Assembly: GCA_017504065.1 (NCBI GenBank)
Contig: JAFVRU010000113.1
Span: 1-5,743, forward strand
Length of the DNA: 5,743 nucleotides
Source: Clostridia bacterium
GTDB lineage: Bacteria > Bacillota > Clostridia > Christensenellales > Borkfalkiaceae
Reading direction: 5' to 3'
Part shown: positions 1 through 5,697 of the stretch, in pieces
How positions within the stretch are numbered: the first letter of the stretch is position 1
Layout of the letters: each line of letters opens with the position of its first letter
The notes under the pieces: generated by a model
Database searches by the model: none
Told to the model about the DNA's origin: nothing
What the model saw: only the letters and a program-made list of their open reading frames with translations
Made by a program: the position numbers and the translations under genes

Positions 1-413
1 ATACGGCGCTCGTCGCGGCGGATTATAAGGAAGACAAAGCGTTTGTAAAACGTCGGATTCGCGGCTTTGAAAGCTATTGCTTAGACGGATTGTTCCATTT
101 CCGCTTACAGGAATTGAAAAAGCGTTGGGAAGAAGTGGCGGAGTACGTTCCCGCGGACATGGGCGAAGCGTCGCTAGAGAATTTCTTGGGCTTTTTGACG
201 GAAGACGGGGAAGGGAAACTGTACGTAAAAAACGGTCGGGTGTACGACGAAGAATACCGTCCGCTTTCCAAGAGCTTGCTTACGGGAGTGGAGTCTCCGA
301 TTGGGGAAATCGTGCTCGGCGGAGCGGAAAAGGTGTACTGTTTCGGGGAAGTCGATGAAAAAACGGCGGAGTTTTTAGAAAAGTATTACGGAGAAAAAGC
401 GGTTTTTTGTTGA
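1..413 (+). CDS. ytxC: YtxC-like sporulation-associated protein, C-terminal part (5' end outside window)
   Basis: The reading frame enters open at the left edge (first full codon at base 3) and ends at TGA 411-413, giving 136 residues of the C-terminus. The call rests on family features recalled from YtxC proteins, which have no settled biochemical role. One is a segment resembling the family's G-F-x-x-FRLxEY core (here GLFHFRLQELKKRW). Another is an acidic 'E-x-x-x-F-L-x-x-L' stretch near ENFLGFL. The third is an ending of the type LL-x(5)-P-x-x-I-V-L followed by a helix and a final V-F-C. In Bacillus and many clostridia ytxC sits directly upstream of thrS, which matches this position. The protein stops at its first terminal Cys, whereas I recall relatives continuing with a short Cys-rich tail. 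No signal peptide or membrane segment is visible in the part present. The family call is moderately sure; function is unknown. Confidence 0.62.
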   Translation, partial: TALVAADYKEDKAFVKRRIRGFESYCLDGLFHFRLQELKKRWEEVAEYVPADMGEASLENFLGFLTEDGEGKLYVKNGRVYDEEYRPLSKSLLTGVESPIGEIVLGGAEKVYCFGEVDEKTAEFLEKYYGEKAVFC

Positions 414-432
414 AAAAACTTGCGTAAAATGG

Positions 433-469
433 TTGACAAAACGGCGGGAAAGGGTGTAGAATAATACTC
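433..469 (+). promoter_or_regulatory. Sigma-A-type promoter of the thrS T-box transcript
   Basis: A perfect -35 box TTGACA lies at 433-438 and a -10 box TAGAAT at 457-462, with an 18-nt spacer. Transcription would begin near 469, which is exactly the first base of the basal helix of the T-box Stem I (CGTAAAG 469-475). That agreement between promoter and RNA structure supports both calls. Confidence 0.8.
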
Positions 470-675
470 GTAAAGACAAGTAGCGCCGTAATTCGGATTT
501 TCAGAGAGCTTGCCCTTGGCTGTAAGGCAGGTATGACGATACGGTGGTGAAACCGCTTTACGTATGACGAACTGAAAAGGAAAAGAAGCGGCTGTATTTA
601 CGGCAATTAAGGTGGAACCGCGCGACGGAAGTTGCGTCCTTAAACTCTTGGGTGGAGTTTAAGGTTTTTTCTTTT
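469..675 (+). promoter_or_regulatory. Threonine T-box riboswitch controlling thrS
   Basis: This leader senses uncharged tRNA-Thr and lets transcription continue into thrS when threonyl-tRNA is scarce. Stem I has a basal helix 469-475/556-562 (CGTAAAG with CTTTACG, perfect). Its specifier loop carries AGTA at 479-482 on one side and GAA followed by ACC (552-554) on the other; ACC is a threonine codon. A middle helix pairs 484-489 with 541-546. The apical part has the AGAGAG motif at 503-508 and a helix 508-514/526-532. Stem III is 591-595/600-604. The T-box AAGGTGGAACCGCG is at 609-622, and its TGGA would pair with a tRNA 3' end UCCA. The antiterminator pairs 609-612 with 638-641 and 620-626 with 631-637, competing with the terminator starting at 638. 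Only 28 nt separate Stem I from Stem III, so the usual Stem II region seems absent. Confidence 0.95.
638..675 (+). terminator. Intrinsic terminator of the T-box leader
   Basis: A perfect 10-bp stem, CCTTAAACTC (638-647) with GAGTTTAAGG (655-664), encloses a 7-nt loop and is followed by TTTTTTCTTTT at 665-675. Its first four bases, CCTT, are also the last strand of the antiterminator, so the two structures are mutually exclusive. It should form when tRNA-Thr is charged. Confidence 0.95.
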
Positions 676-724
676 ATTACACGAAAAAAATAAAAATTAC
701 AGATACATTTTGGAGGAAAGACGT

Positions 725-2632
725 ATGAACGTTATTTTGAAAAACGGCGAAAGTATGTCGTTGGAAAACGGCGCGACGGCAATGCAAGCGGCGACGGCGA
801 TTTCCGAAGGCTTAGCAAGAAACGCAGTATGCGCGAAAGTCAACGGGGAGCTCGTGGATTTGTCCCACGTTTTAAACGATGGCGACGCATTGGAAATCGT
901 TACGCTGAAAGATAAGGAAGGGTTACAAGTCTATCGGCACACTTGCGCGCACGTATTGGCGCAGGCTTTAAAAACGGTATATCCCACTTGCAAACTCTCG
1001 ATCGGACCTGTCATCGAAAACGGGTTCTATTACGATATCGATTTCGTAACCCCGATCACGCAAGCGGATTTGGCGAAAGTGGAATCGGAAATGCAAAAGA
1101 TCATCAAGAGCAATTTGCCCATCGAACGCTTTACGCTGCCCAAAGCCGAAGCAATCGCGCTGATGCAAAGCTATTCGGAAAATTACAAAGTCGAACTCAT
1201 TGAAGAACTTCCCGAAGGGGAAACGATCTCGTTCTATAAGCAGGGCAATTTCACCGATCTTTGCCGCGGACCGCATTTGCCGTCTACGGGTAAGATCAAA
1301 GCGTTTAAATTGACGAGCATCGCGGGCGCGTATTGGCGCGGCGACGAAAAGAATAAAATGCTCACCCGTATCTACGGCACGGCGTTTGCGAAAAAGGACG
1401 AAATGGAAGCGTATTTCACTATGCTCGAAGAAGCGAAGAAGCGCGACCATACGAAGCTTGGGAAAGAACTCAAACTGTTCGCGATTCTCAACGAAGGCAA
1501 AGGGCTTCCGTTCTTCTTGCCGAACGGTATGGTATTGAAGAATACGTTGATCGAATATTGGCGTCAAATCCACACGCGCGAAGGCTACGTGGAAGTGAAT
1601 ACGCCGATCATGCTCAACCGTACGCTTTGGGAAACGTCGGGGCATTGGTCGCACTATCGCGACAACATGTACACGACCAAGGTTGACGACGAAGATTTCG
1701 CGATCAAGCCGATGAACTGCCCGGGCGGCATTCTCGTTTACAAGAACGAGCCGCATAGCTATAAGGATTTGCCTATTCGTATGGGTGAGTTGGGGCTTGT
1801 TCACCGCCACGAAAAATCGGGGCAATTACACGGGCTTTTCCGCGTTCGTTGTTTCACGCAAGACGACGCGCATATCTTTATGACGCCCGAACAAATCAAA
1901 GACGAAATCAAGGGCATCGTGCGGTTGATCAACGAAGTCTACACGCTGTTCGGGTTCAAATATCACGTGGAACTCTCTACGCGTCCCGAAAACAGTATGG
2001 GTAGCGACGAAGATTGGAACACCGCAACGGAAGCGTTGCGTAGCGCGCTCGACGATATGCAGCTTGCGTACGTAGTCAACGAAGGGGACGGCGCGTTCTA
2101 TGGTCCGAAGATCGACTTCCATCTCGAAGACTCGATCGGTAGAACTTGGCAATGCGGTACGATTCAGCTCGATTTCCAACTCCCGCAACGGTTCGAACTC
2201 GAATACATCGGCGAAGATGGGCAAAAACACCGTCCGATCATGGTGCACCGCGTAGCGTTCGGCTCGATTGAACGGTTTATCGGGATTTTGATCGAGCATT
2301 TTGCGGGAAAATTCCCCGTATGGCTCTCGCCCGTGCAAGTCAAGATTTTGCCGATCACGGACAGACAGGAAGCGTACGCGAAAGAACTTTGCGCGAAGAT
2401 GAAAGAAAAGGGCATTCGCGTTTCGGTGGACGATCGTAACGAGAAGATCGGTTACAAGATCCGCGAAGCGCAGATGGAAAAAGTTCCGTACATGCTCGTT
2501 GTCGGCGAAAAGGAAGCGGAAGCGGGCTTGGTAGCCGTTCGTCGTCGCGACAAAGGCGACACGGGAGCGGTCGCTGCAGACGAGTTCATCGCTACGGTTC
2601 TGGACGATATCGCGAATAAAACGGCTTTTTAA
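725..2632 (+). CDS. thrS: Threonyl-tRNA synthetase (ThrRS)
   Basis: Cytoplasmic class II synthetase that attaches threonine to tRNA-Thr using ATP and removes mischarged serine; 635 residues, a normal full length. Domains in order are: N-terminal TGS domain (about 1-62); editing domain with HxxxH at His72/His76 and the CxxxH pair Cys180/His184; catalytic core (about 245-535); and C-terminal anticodon-binding domain (about 540-635). Zinc ligands that bind the threonine substrate are Cys332 (MNCPGG), His383 (DDAHIF) and His508 (MVHR). Motif 2 contains RHEKSG with Arg361, and motif 3 GSIERF with Arg517. Residue 376 is Cys in RVRCFTQDD, where many relatives have Gly. The start chosen is ATG 725, 8 nt after GGAGG (712-716). 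The in-frame TTG at 710 overlaps that ribosome binding site and is not used. Regulation is by the upstream T-box. Confidence 0.98.
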   Translation: MNVILKNGESMSLENGATAMQAATAISEGLARNAVCAKVNGELVDLSHVLNDGDALEIVTLKDKEGLQVYRHTCAHVLAQALKTVYPTCKLSIGPVIENGFYYDIDFVTPITQADLAKVESEMQKIIKSNLPIERFTLPKAEAIALMQSYSENYKVELIEELPEGETISFYKQGNFTDLCRGPHLPSTGKIKAFKLTSIAGAYWRGDEKNKMLTRIYGTAFAKKDEMEAYFTMLEEAKKRDHTKLGKELKLFAILNEGKGLPFFLPNGMVLKNTLIEYWRQIHTREGYVEVNTPIMLNRTLWETSGHWSHYRDNMYTTKVDDEDFAIKPMNCPGGILVYKNEPHSYKDLPIRMGELGLVHRHEKSGQLHGLFRVRCFTQDDAHIFMTPEQIKDEIKGIVRLINEVYTLFGFKYHVELSTRPENSMGSDEDWNTATEALRSALDDMQLAYVVNEGDGAFYGPKIDFHLEDSIGRTWQCGTIQLDFQLPQRFELEYIGEDGQKHRPIMVHRVAFGSIERFIGILIEHFAGKFPVWLSPVQVKILPITDRQEAYAKELCAKMKEKGIRVSVDDRNEKIGYKIREAQMEKVPYMLVVGEKEAEAGLVAVRRRDKGDTGAVAADEFIATVLDDIANKTAF

Positions 2633-2645
2633 GGAGTAGAAAATT

Positions 2646-3500
2646 ATGTTGATTTCAACGGAAACGGAGTCTTTTTCCAAGCTTGGGGATTATAAAAAGA
2701 CTTTAACGTTGCTCAAAGATAGCGGGTTTACAGCATACGATTTTTCTATGCTCTTGTGCGATAAACTCTCTGAAGATTTTATGCTCTGCGACGAGTATAA
2801 AGAAAAGGCGCAGAATTTGCGTGAATACGCCGATTCGATTGGATTGATTTGCAATCAAACGCACGCTCCGTTTGCGTCCGCGATTAAAGGAGATGAAAAG
2901 TGGAATAAGCAGATTCATCCGAAAATTGTCCGTGCAATCGAAGTGAGTGGAATCTTGGGCGCAAAAATTTGTGTCATTCATCCGTGCAACGATTATACGC
3001 CGGAAGAAAATCAGGCTTTATATCAAAGCTTTGAGCCGCACGCGCGGAAAGCAGGGGTAAAAATCGCTTTGGAAAATATGTGGAATTGGCATGATACCGA
3101 CAATCACGCTACGCCTGCGGCTTGTTCCGATCCCAAAGATTTCTTGGCGTGCTTATCGCTGTTGCCGTCCGACGTTTTCGTGGCTTGCTTGGATATAGGA
3201 CATGCGGAAATGGCGGGCTTGGATACCAATTCCGTGCAAATGATTGAAGCGCTTGGCGATCGTTTGCAAGCGTTACATATCCACGATAACGATTTGCATT
3301 ATGATTTTCATGCTTTGCCGTTTACACACAAAGTTGATTTTGAAGCCATTGTTGCGGCATTGAAAAAAATCGGGTATCAAGGGGATATAACCTTGGAATG
3401 CCAAGGATTTGCAAAGTGCGTACCTGCGGAGTTGATGCCCGCAGCAGCGCGGTATATGGCGGACGTTTGTAATTGGTTTAAAGATCGTTTGGAAAAATAA
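2646..3500 (+). CDS. Xylose-isomerase-like TIM-barrel protein (sugar phosphate isomerase/epimerase family)
   Basis: A 284-residue single-domain protein of the AP endonuclease 2 / xylose isomerase-like TIM-barrel superfamily, probably a metal-dependent sugar or sugar-phosphate isomerase or epimerase; the substrate cannot be read from sequence. Barrel motifs appear in order: THAPF (His73), VIHPCN (His112), IALEN (Glu143), LDIGHAE (Asp183, His186), LHIHDND (His211, Asp214) and ITLEC (Glu251). The Glu143-Asp183-His211-Glu251 set matches the metal ligand pattern of the tagatose epimerase branch, so the active site looks intact. No signal peptide is seen, so it is likely cytoplasmic. AAGGAG at 2631-2636 overlaps the thrS stop, 9 nt before the ATG, and only 13 nt separate the genes, so it is probably translated from the T-box-controlled thrS transcript. 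By eye its codon choice (more ATT and A/T-ending codons) is weaker than that of thrS. An endonuclease IV function is less likely, since that enzyme needs more metal ligands. Confidence 0.85.
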   Translation: MLISTETESFSKLGDYKKTLTLLKDSGFTAYDFSMLLCDKLSEDFMLCDEYKEKAQNLREYADSIGLICNQTHAPFASAIKGDEKWNKQIHPKIVRAIEVSGILGAKICVIHPCNDYTPEENQALYQSFEPHARKAGVKIALENMWNWHDTDNHATPAACSDPKDFLACLSLLPSDVFVACLDIGHAEMAGLDTNSVQMIEALGDRLQALHIHDNDLHYDFHALPFTHKVDFEAIVAALKKIGYQGDITLECQGFAKCVPAELMPAAARYMADVCNWFKDRLEK

Positions 3501-3534
3501 ATTCTTGAAAAGTAAAAAAATACCGAAAAAACGC

Positions 3535-3570
3535 TTGACAGAGAGTTCGCTTTGTGTTATGATATTGAAG
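3535..3570 (+). promoter_or_regulatory. Strong extended -10 promoter for infC-rpmI-rplT
   Basis: A perfect TTGACA (3535-3540) and TATGAT (3558-3563) are separated by exactly 17 nt. TG at 3555-3556, one base before the -10 box, makes an extended -10. Transcription should start near 3570. This is the best promoter in the window, as expected for ribosomal protein genes. Confidence 0.88.
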
Positions 3571-3662
3571 CTAAGCAGAAGCAAAACTTCTCGCCGTGCG
3601 GTTTGGATCGGTACGGCTCGATAATTTTTCTACCGCGGAAAAGCGGGGACGATTATGCGTAA

Positions 3663-3698
3663 AAAGGGTTGCTTTTGTCGGCAACCCTTTATTATTTT
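3663..3698 (+). terminator. Attenuator-like hairpin in the infC leader
   Basis: AAAGGGTTGC (3663-3672) pairs perfectly with GCAACCCTTT (3681-3690) around an 8-nt loop. The following tract, ATTATTTT (3691-3698), is T-rich but interrupted by A, so termination may be partial, as suits an attenuator. It ends a few bases before the GAGG ribosome binding site of infC. Confidence 0.72.
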
Positions 3699-3701
3699 CG
3701 T

Positions 3702-3705
3702 GAGG
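3702..3705 (+). promoter_or_regulatory. Ribosome binding site that sets the infC start
   Basis: GAGG at 3702-3705, within GTGAGGT (3700-3706), lies 9 nt upstream of the AUA at 3715. No comparable site precedes the GTG at 3700, and the ATG at 3655 has only a weak GGGG (3645-3648). This spacing is the main reason for choosing 3715 as the infC start. Confidence 0.7.
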
Positions 3706-3714
3706 TATACGACC

Positions 3715-4224
3715 ATAAAAGACCAGCATCAAATCAACGAAGAAATTCGCGACAAAGAAATTCGGGTTATTTCCGCTACGGGTGAACAGCTCGGGATCAT
3801 GAGCGCGGCGGCTGCGCTGCAAATTGCGGAAGAAGAAGATTTGGATTTGGTGAAGATTTCACCGAACGCCGTTCCGCCCGTATGCAAGATTATGAACTAC
3901 GGGAAATTCAAATTCGAGCAAGCAAAGCGTGAAAAGGAAAACCGTAAAAATCAAAAAATCGTGGAATTGAAAGAGATTTATCTTTCGATGACGATTGACG
4001 TTGGCGATTTAAACGTCAAAGCGAAAAAGACGGTAGAAATGCTCGGCGAAGGGAACAAAGTAAAGGTATCGATCCGTATGCGCGGTAGACAAATGGCGCA
4101 CGCGGCGATGGGTGTGGACGTAATGAAACGTTTCTTTGACCTTTTGGGCGGGAAAGCGGTCATGGACAAAGCGCCCAAGACGGAAGGCAGAAACATTTTA
4201 ATGATTCTCGCGCCCGCAAAATAA
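3715..4224 (+). CDS. infC: Translation initiation factor IF-3, probable AUA start
   Basis: IF3 binds the 30S subunit, keeps it apart from 50S and checks the start codon-initiator tRNA match. From ATA 3715 the protein is 169 residues, a usual IF3 length. The N-domain begins with INEEIRDKEIRVI (from residue 7), followed by the conserved PPVCKIMNYGKFKFE. A lysine-rich linker (KREKENRKNQK) leads to the C-domain, starting VELKEIYL and containing VSIRMRGRQMAHAAMG. The frame stays open back to ATG 3655, which would give 189 residues. Those 20 extra codons, however, run through the attenuator hairpin and do not look like IF3. Rare start codons (AUU, AUC, AUA) are known for infC and allow IF3 to repress itself. 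Gene order infC-rpmI-rplT is universal in Bacillota. Identity is near certain; the exact start is likely but not proven. Confidence 0.95.
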   Translation: MKDQHQINEEIRDKEIRVISATGEQLGIMSAAAALQIAEEEDLDLVKISPNAVPPVCKIMNYGKFKFEQAKREKENRKNQKIVELKEIYLSMTIDVGDLNVKAKKTVEMLGEGNKVKVSIRMRGRQMAHAAMGVDVMKRFFDLLGGKAVMDKAPKTEGRNILMILAPAK

Positions 4225-4295
4225 TTTCGGCAAACGGGCTTTCAATTTAGACAAGCCTGTCAATAAAAGGATAAAAAATTTCGGAGGATAAAAAT

Positions 4296-4496
4296 ATGCC
4301 TAAACAGAAAACTCATAGCAGTACCAAAAAGCGTTTTTGGCTCACCGGTTCGGGGAAAGTAAACAGAACCCACGGCGGCAAAAACCACAAAGCAGAAACT
4401 AAGAACAGAAAGAGAAAGAGACGGTTGCGTCAAGGGGCTCTCGTTTCTTCCACGCAAGAAAGCACCGTAAAGAGTATGATGCCTTACAAGAAATAA
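4296..4496 (+). CDS. rpmI: Large subunit ribosomal protein bL35
   Basis: A 66-residue, very basic protein of the 50S subunit. It opens with MPKQKTHSSTKKRF and TGSGKVNRTHGGKNH, the family's MPK-x-KTH-x(3)-KRF-x(2)-TGSGK pattern. It continues with the basic KNRKRKRRLRQGALVS segment, matching the K-x(2)-RxLR-x(2)-x-LV stretch of bL35. GGAGG at 4283-4287 lies 8 nt before the ATG. The gene is 71 nt downstream of infC and 18 nt upstream of rplT, so all three should share one transcript. No internal promoter of quality is visible. Confidence 0.97.
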   Translation: MPKQKTHSSTKKRFWLTGSGKVNRTHGGKNHKAETKNRKRKRRLRQGALVSSTQESTVKSMMPYKK

Positions 4497-4514
4497 GAAA
4501 GGAGATTATGAATT

Positions 4515-4865
4515 ATGCGTATTAAGAGAGCAGTAAACGCGGTTAAAAAGCGTAGAAAAATTTTTAAACTTTCCAAAGGATATTACGGCAGCAAGAGCCG
4601 TTCTTACAGAATCGCAAGAGAAGCCGTAATGAAGTCGTTGAACTATGCGTATATCGGCAGAAGATTGAGAAAGAGAGATTTCCGTCGTCTGTGGATTACC
4701 CGTATCAACGCAGCTGCAAGAATCAACGGTATTTCTTACAGCAAGCTTATGCACGGTCTTACCGTTGCAGGCATCAACTTGAACAGAAAAGTGCTTGCGG
4801 ATTTAGCGGTGAACGACGCGGCAGCATTCGCGCAACTCGTAGAAAAAGCAAAAGCGGCGCTCTAA
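4515..4865 (+). CDS. rplT: Large subunit ribosomal protein bL20
   Basis: A 116-residue basic protein that binds 23S rRNA early in 50S assembly. In this operon it is the known autogenous repressor acting on the infC leader. The N-terminal half is the long basic extension (MRIKRAVNAVKKRRKIFKL, then KGYYGSKSRSYRIARE-x-V). The family signature is visible in YIGRRLRKRDFRRLWITRINAA (about residues 46-67), followed by NGISYSKLMHGL and LNRKVLADLAV. Length is normal. AAGGAG at 4499-4504 is 10 nt before the ATG. A second ATG at 4508, in another frame, would encode only five codons and sits too close to the ribosome binding site. The gene is last in the operon and is followed by a strong terminator. Confidence 0.98.
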   Translation: MRIKRAVNAVKKRRKIFKLSKGYYGSKSRSYRIAREAVMKSLNYAYIGRRLRKRDFRRLWITRINAAARINGISYSKLMHGLTVAGINLNRKVLADLAVNDAAAFAQLVEKAKAAL

Positions 4866-4872
4866 TAGCCGA

Positions 4873-4908
4873 AAAAAAGCCTTTTACCATAAAAGGCTTT
4901 TTGCTTTT
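4873..4908 (+). terminator. Intrinsic terminator of the infC-rpmI-rplT operon
   Basis: AGCCTTTT (4878-4885) pairs with AAAAGGCT (4891-4898) around ACCAT. The A-run before the stem can extend pairing with TTTT at 4899-4902, and a second T-run follows at 4905-4908. It begins within ten bases of the rplT stop. The flanking A- and T-runs could let it work on both strands. Confidence 0.93.
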
Positions 4909-4920
4909 ATAATCCCATAG
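4884..4920 (+). promoter_or_regulatory. Possible promoter overlapping the rplT terminator
   Basis: A perfect -10 box TATAAT lies at 4908-4913, directly after the terminator's T-run. The best -35 is TTACCA (4884-4889, four of six matches), with an 18-nt spacer and lying inside the terminator hairpin. Transcription would start near 4920, leaving a leader of about 9 nt before the methyltransferase ATG. The -10 alone could arise by chance in A/T-rich DNA. Confidence 0.45.
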
Positions 4921-4928
4921 GTATCCCC

Positions 4929-5678
4929 ATGATTTTAACGTCCAAAAACAATCCGCTGATCAAAGAAACGGCGGCGTTGAAAGACAAGAAAGGTCGAAAG
5001 GAGCACGGTTTATTTCTCGTCGAAGGCAGAAAAATGCTCGCGGAATGTCAAAAGAGCGATTTCGTCATCGAACGGATATTCCTTTCTGAAAGCTATTCGG
5101 GCGAGCTTCCGCAATCGAACGCGGAAACCGTTCGGGTGTCCGACGACGTATTCCGTTTCCTGTCCGATGAAAAAACTCCGCAAGGCGCGCTTTGTCGGGT
5201 ACGTATTCCTACGCGCGGATTGCAAGCTCCGCAAGGGAAATGCTTGCTTTTGGACGGAGTTTCCGATCCCGGCAACGTCGGCGCGATCGTGCGTACGGCG
5301 AATGCGGCGGGCTATCGGGAAATTTATCTGACGGAAACCTGCGCCGATCCCTATTCCCCGAAAAGCGTTCGAGCGAGCATGAGTGGTTTGTTCTTCACAA
5401 AACTGTATTTCGGAACTCGGCAAGACATCTTTTCGGCGTTGGACGGTACGCCGATCATTGCGGCGGATATGGGCGGAGAGAATGCGTTTTCTTTTCAGTC
5501 GCCTGAAACATTTGCGCTCGCCATCGGGAACGAAGCGAACGGGATTTCGGCAGAAACGTTTGAAAGGGCGCAATATACGGTCAAGATTCCGATGCGGGAA
5601 ACGCAAGAAAGCTTGAACGCGGCGGTTTCAGCGGGGATTTTAATGTATCTGTTAAACAGAACGGAATTCGAAAAATAA
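4929..5678 (+). CDS. SpoU/TrmH-family RNA 2'-O-methyltransferase
   Basis: A 249-residue SPOUT-fold enzyme expected to move a methyl group from S-adenosylmethionine to a ribose 2'-OH in rRNA or tRNA. The N-terminal substrate-binding domain (about 1-95) includes FLVEGRKMLAE. The knotted catalytic domain carries motif 1, LDGVSDPGNVGAIVRTANAAG (Asn116, catalytic-type Arg122). Motif 2 is ALAIGNEANGIS (Asn201, Glu202, Gly205). Motif 3 is VKIPM followed by ESLNAAVSAGILMYLL (Ser228-Leu229-Asn230). All three are complete. It resembles the RlmB/YsgA group, but which nucleotide it modifies cannot be told. Only a weak AGG (4919-4921) precedes the ATG, and the leader may be very short if the promoter overlapping the terminator is used. 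An in-frame start further downstream would cut the substrate domain. The next gene follows after 19 nt. Confidence 0.93.
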   Translation: MILTSKNNPLIKETAALKDKKGRKEHGLFLVEGRKMLAECQKSDFVIERIFLSESYSGELPQSNAETVRVSDDVFRFLSDEKTPQGALCRVRIPTRGLQAPQGKCLLLDGVSDPGNVGAIVRTANAAGYREIYLTETCADPYSPKSVRASMSGLFFTKLYFGTRQDIFSALDGTPIIAADMGGENAFSFQSPETFALAIGNEANGISAETFERAQYTVKIPMRETQESLNAAVSAGILMYLLNRTEFEK

Positions 5679-5697
5679 TCTAAAGAAGGAGAAAAAC

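Larger units (their letters stand above)
3570..3714 (+). promoter_or_regulatory. Structured infC leader, probable L20-responsive attenuator
   Basis: About 145 nt of RNA precede the proposed infC start. Visible helices are: AGAAG/CTTCT (3577-3581/3587-3591); GCCGT/ACGGC (3593-3597/3613-3617); ATAAT/ATTAT (3621-3625/3652-3656), enclosing CCGC/GCGG (3633-3636/3643-3646); and a perfect 10-bp hairpin at 3663-3690. GCGGT in the second loop (3598-3602) can also pair with ACCGC (3632-3636), forming a pseudoknot. In Bacillota the infC-rpmI-rplT operon is known to be repressed by L20, which binds a leader that imitates its 23S rRNA site and promotes early termination. Position, length and final hairpin fit that class. 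I could not align it to the known consensus, so L20 as ligand is inferred from context. Confidence 0.7.

Noticed and set aside
401..420. Inverted repeat GTTTTTT/AAAAAAC around the YtxC-like stop codon as a terminator
   Set aside because: The stem is almost all A-T pairs and no T-run follows it, so it is unlikely to terminate transcription.
498..578. Long-range pairing TTTTCAG (498-504) with CTGAAAA (572-578) in the T-box leader
   Set aside because: The bases pair perfectly, but the helix takes up the start of the AGAGAG motif and conflicts with the well-supported Stem I fold. It is probably chance in A/T-rich sequence.
485..604. Pairing GCCGTAA (485-491) with TTACGGC (598-604)
   Set aside because: It would break both the Stem I middle helix and Stem III, which together give the canonical T-box layout.
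710..724. In-frame TTG start adding MEERR to ThrRS
   Set aside because: The TTG overlaps the GGAGG that serves as ribosome binding site for ATG 725, and ThrRS homologues begin at the TGS domain that starts right after ATG 725.
968..2680. Long open frames on the minus strand opposite thrS (968-1825 and 1826-2680)
   Set aside because: Their translations are rich in Arg and Phe with no recognisable motifs, as expected for the antisense of a biased coding gene; thrS is certain on the + strand.
4234..4260. Hairpin ACGGGCT/AGCCTGT between infC and rpmI as a terminator or operator
   Set aside because: There are seven pairs including one G-T, a 13-nt loop and no T-run; rpmI lies in the same operon and needs readthrough. 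No support for a regulatory role.
4508..4525. Five-codon reading frame from ATG 4508 overlapping the rplT start
   Set aside because: It lies only 3 nt after the ribosome binding site, too close for efficient use, while ATG 4515 is well spaced and gives complete bL20.
5010..5606. Minus-strand open frame of 198 codons opposite the methyltransferase gene
   Set aside because: It has no family motif and an Arg-rich composition typical of a shadow frame, and all three SpoU motifs are intact on the + strand.
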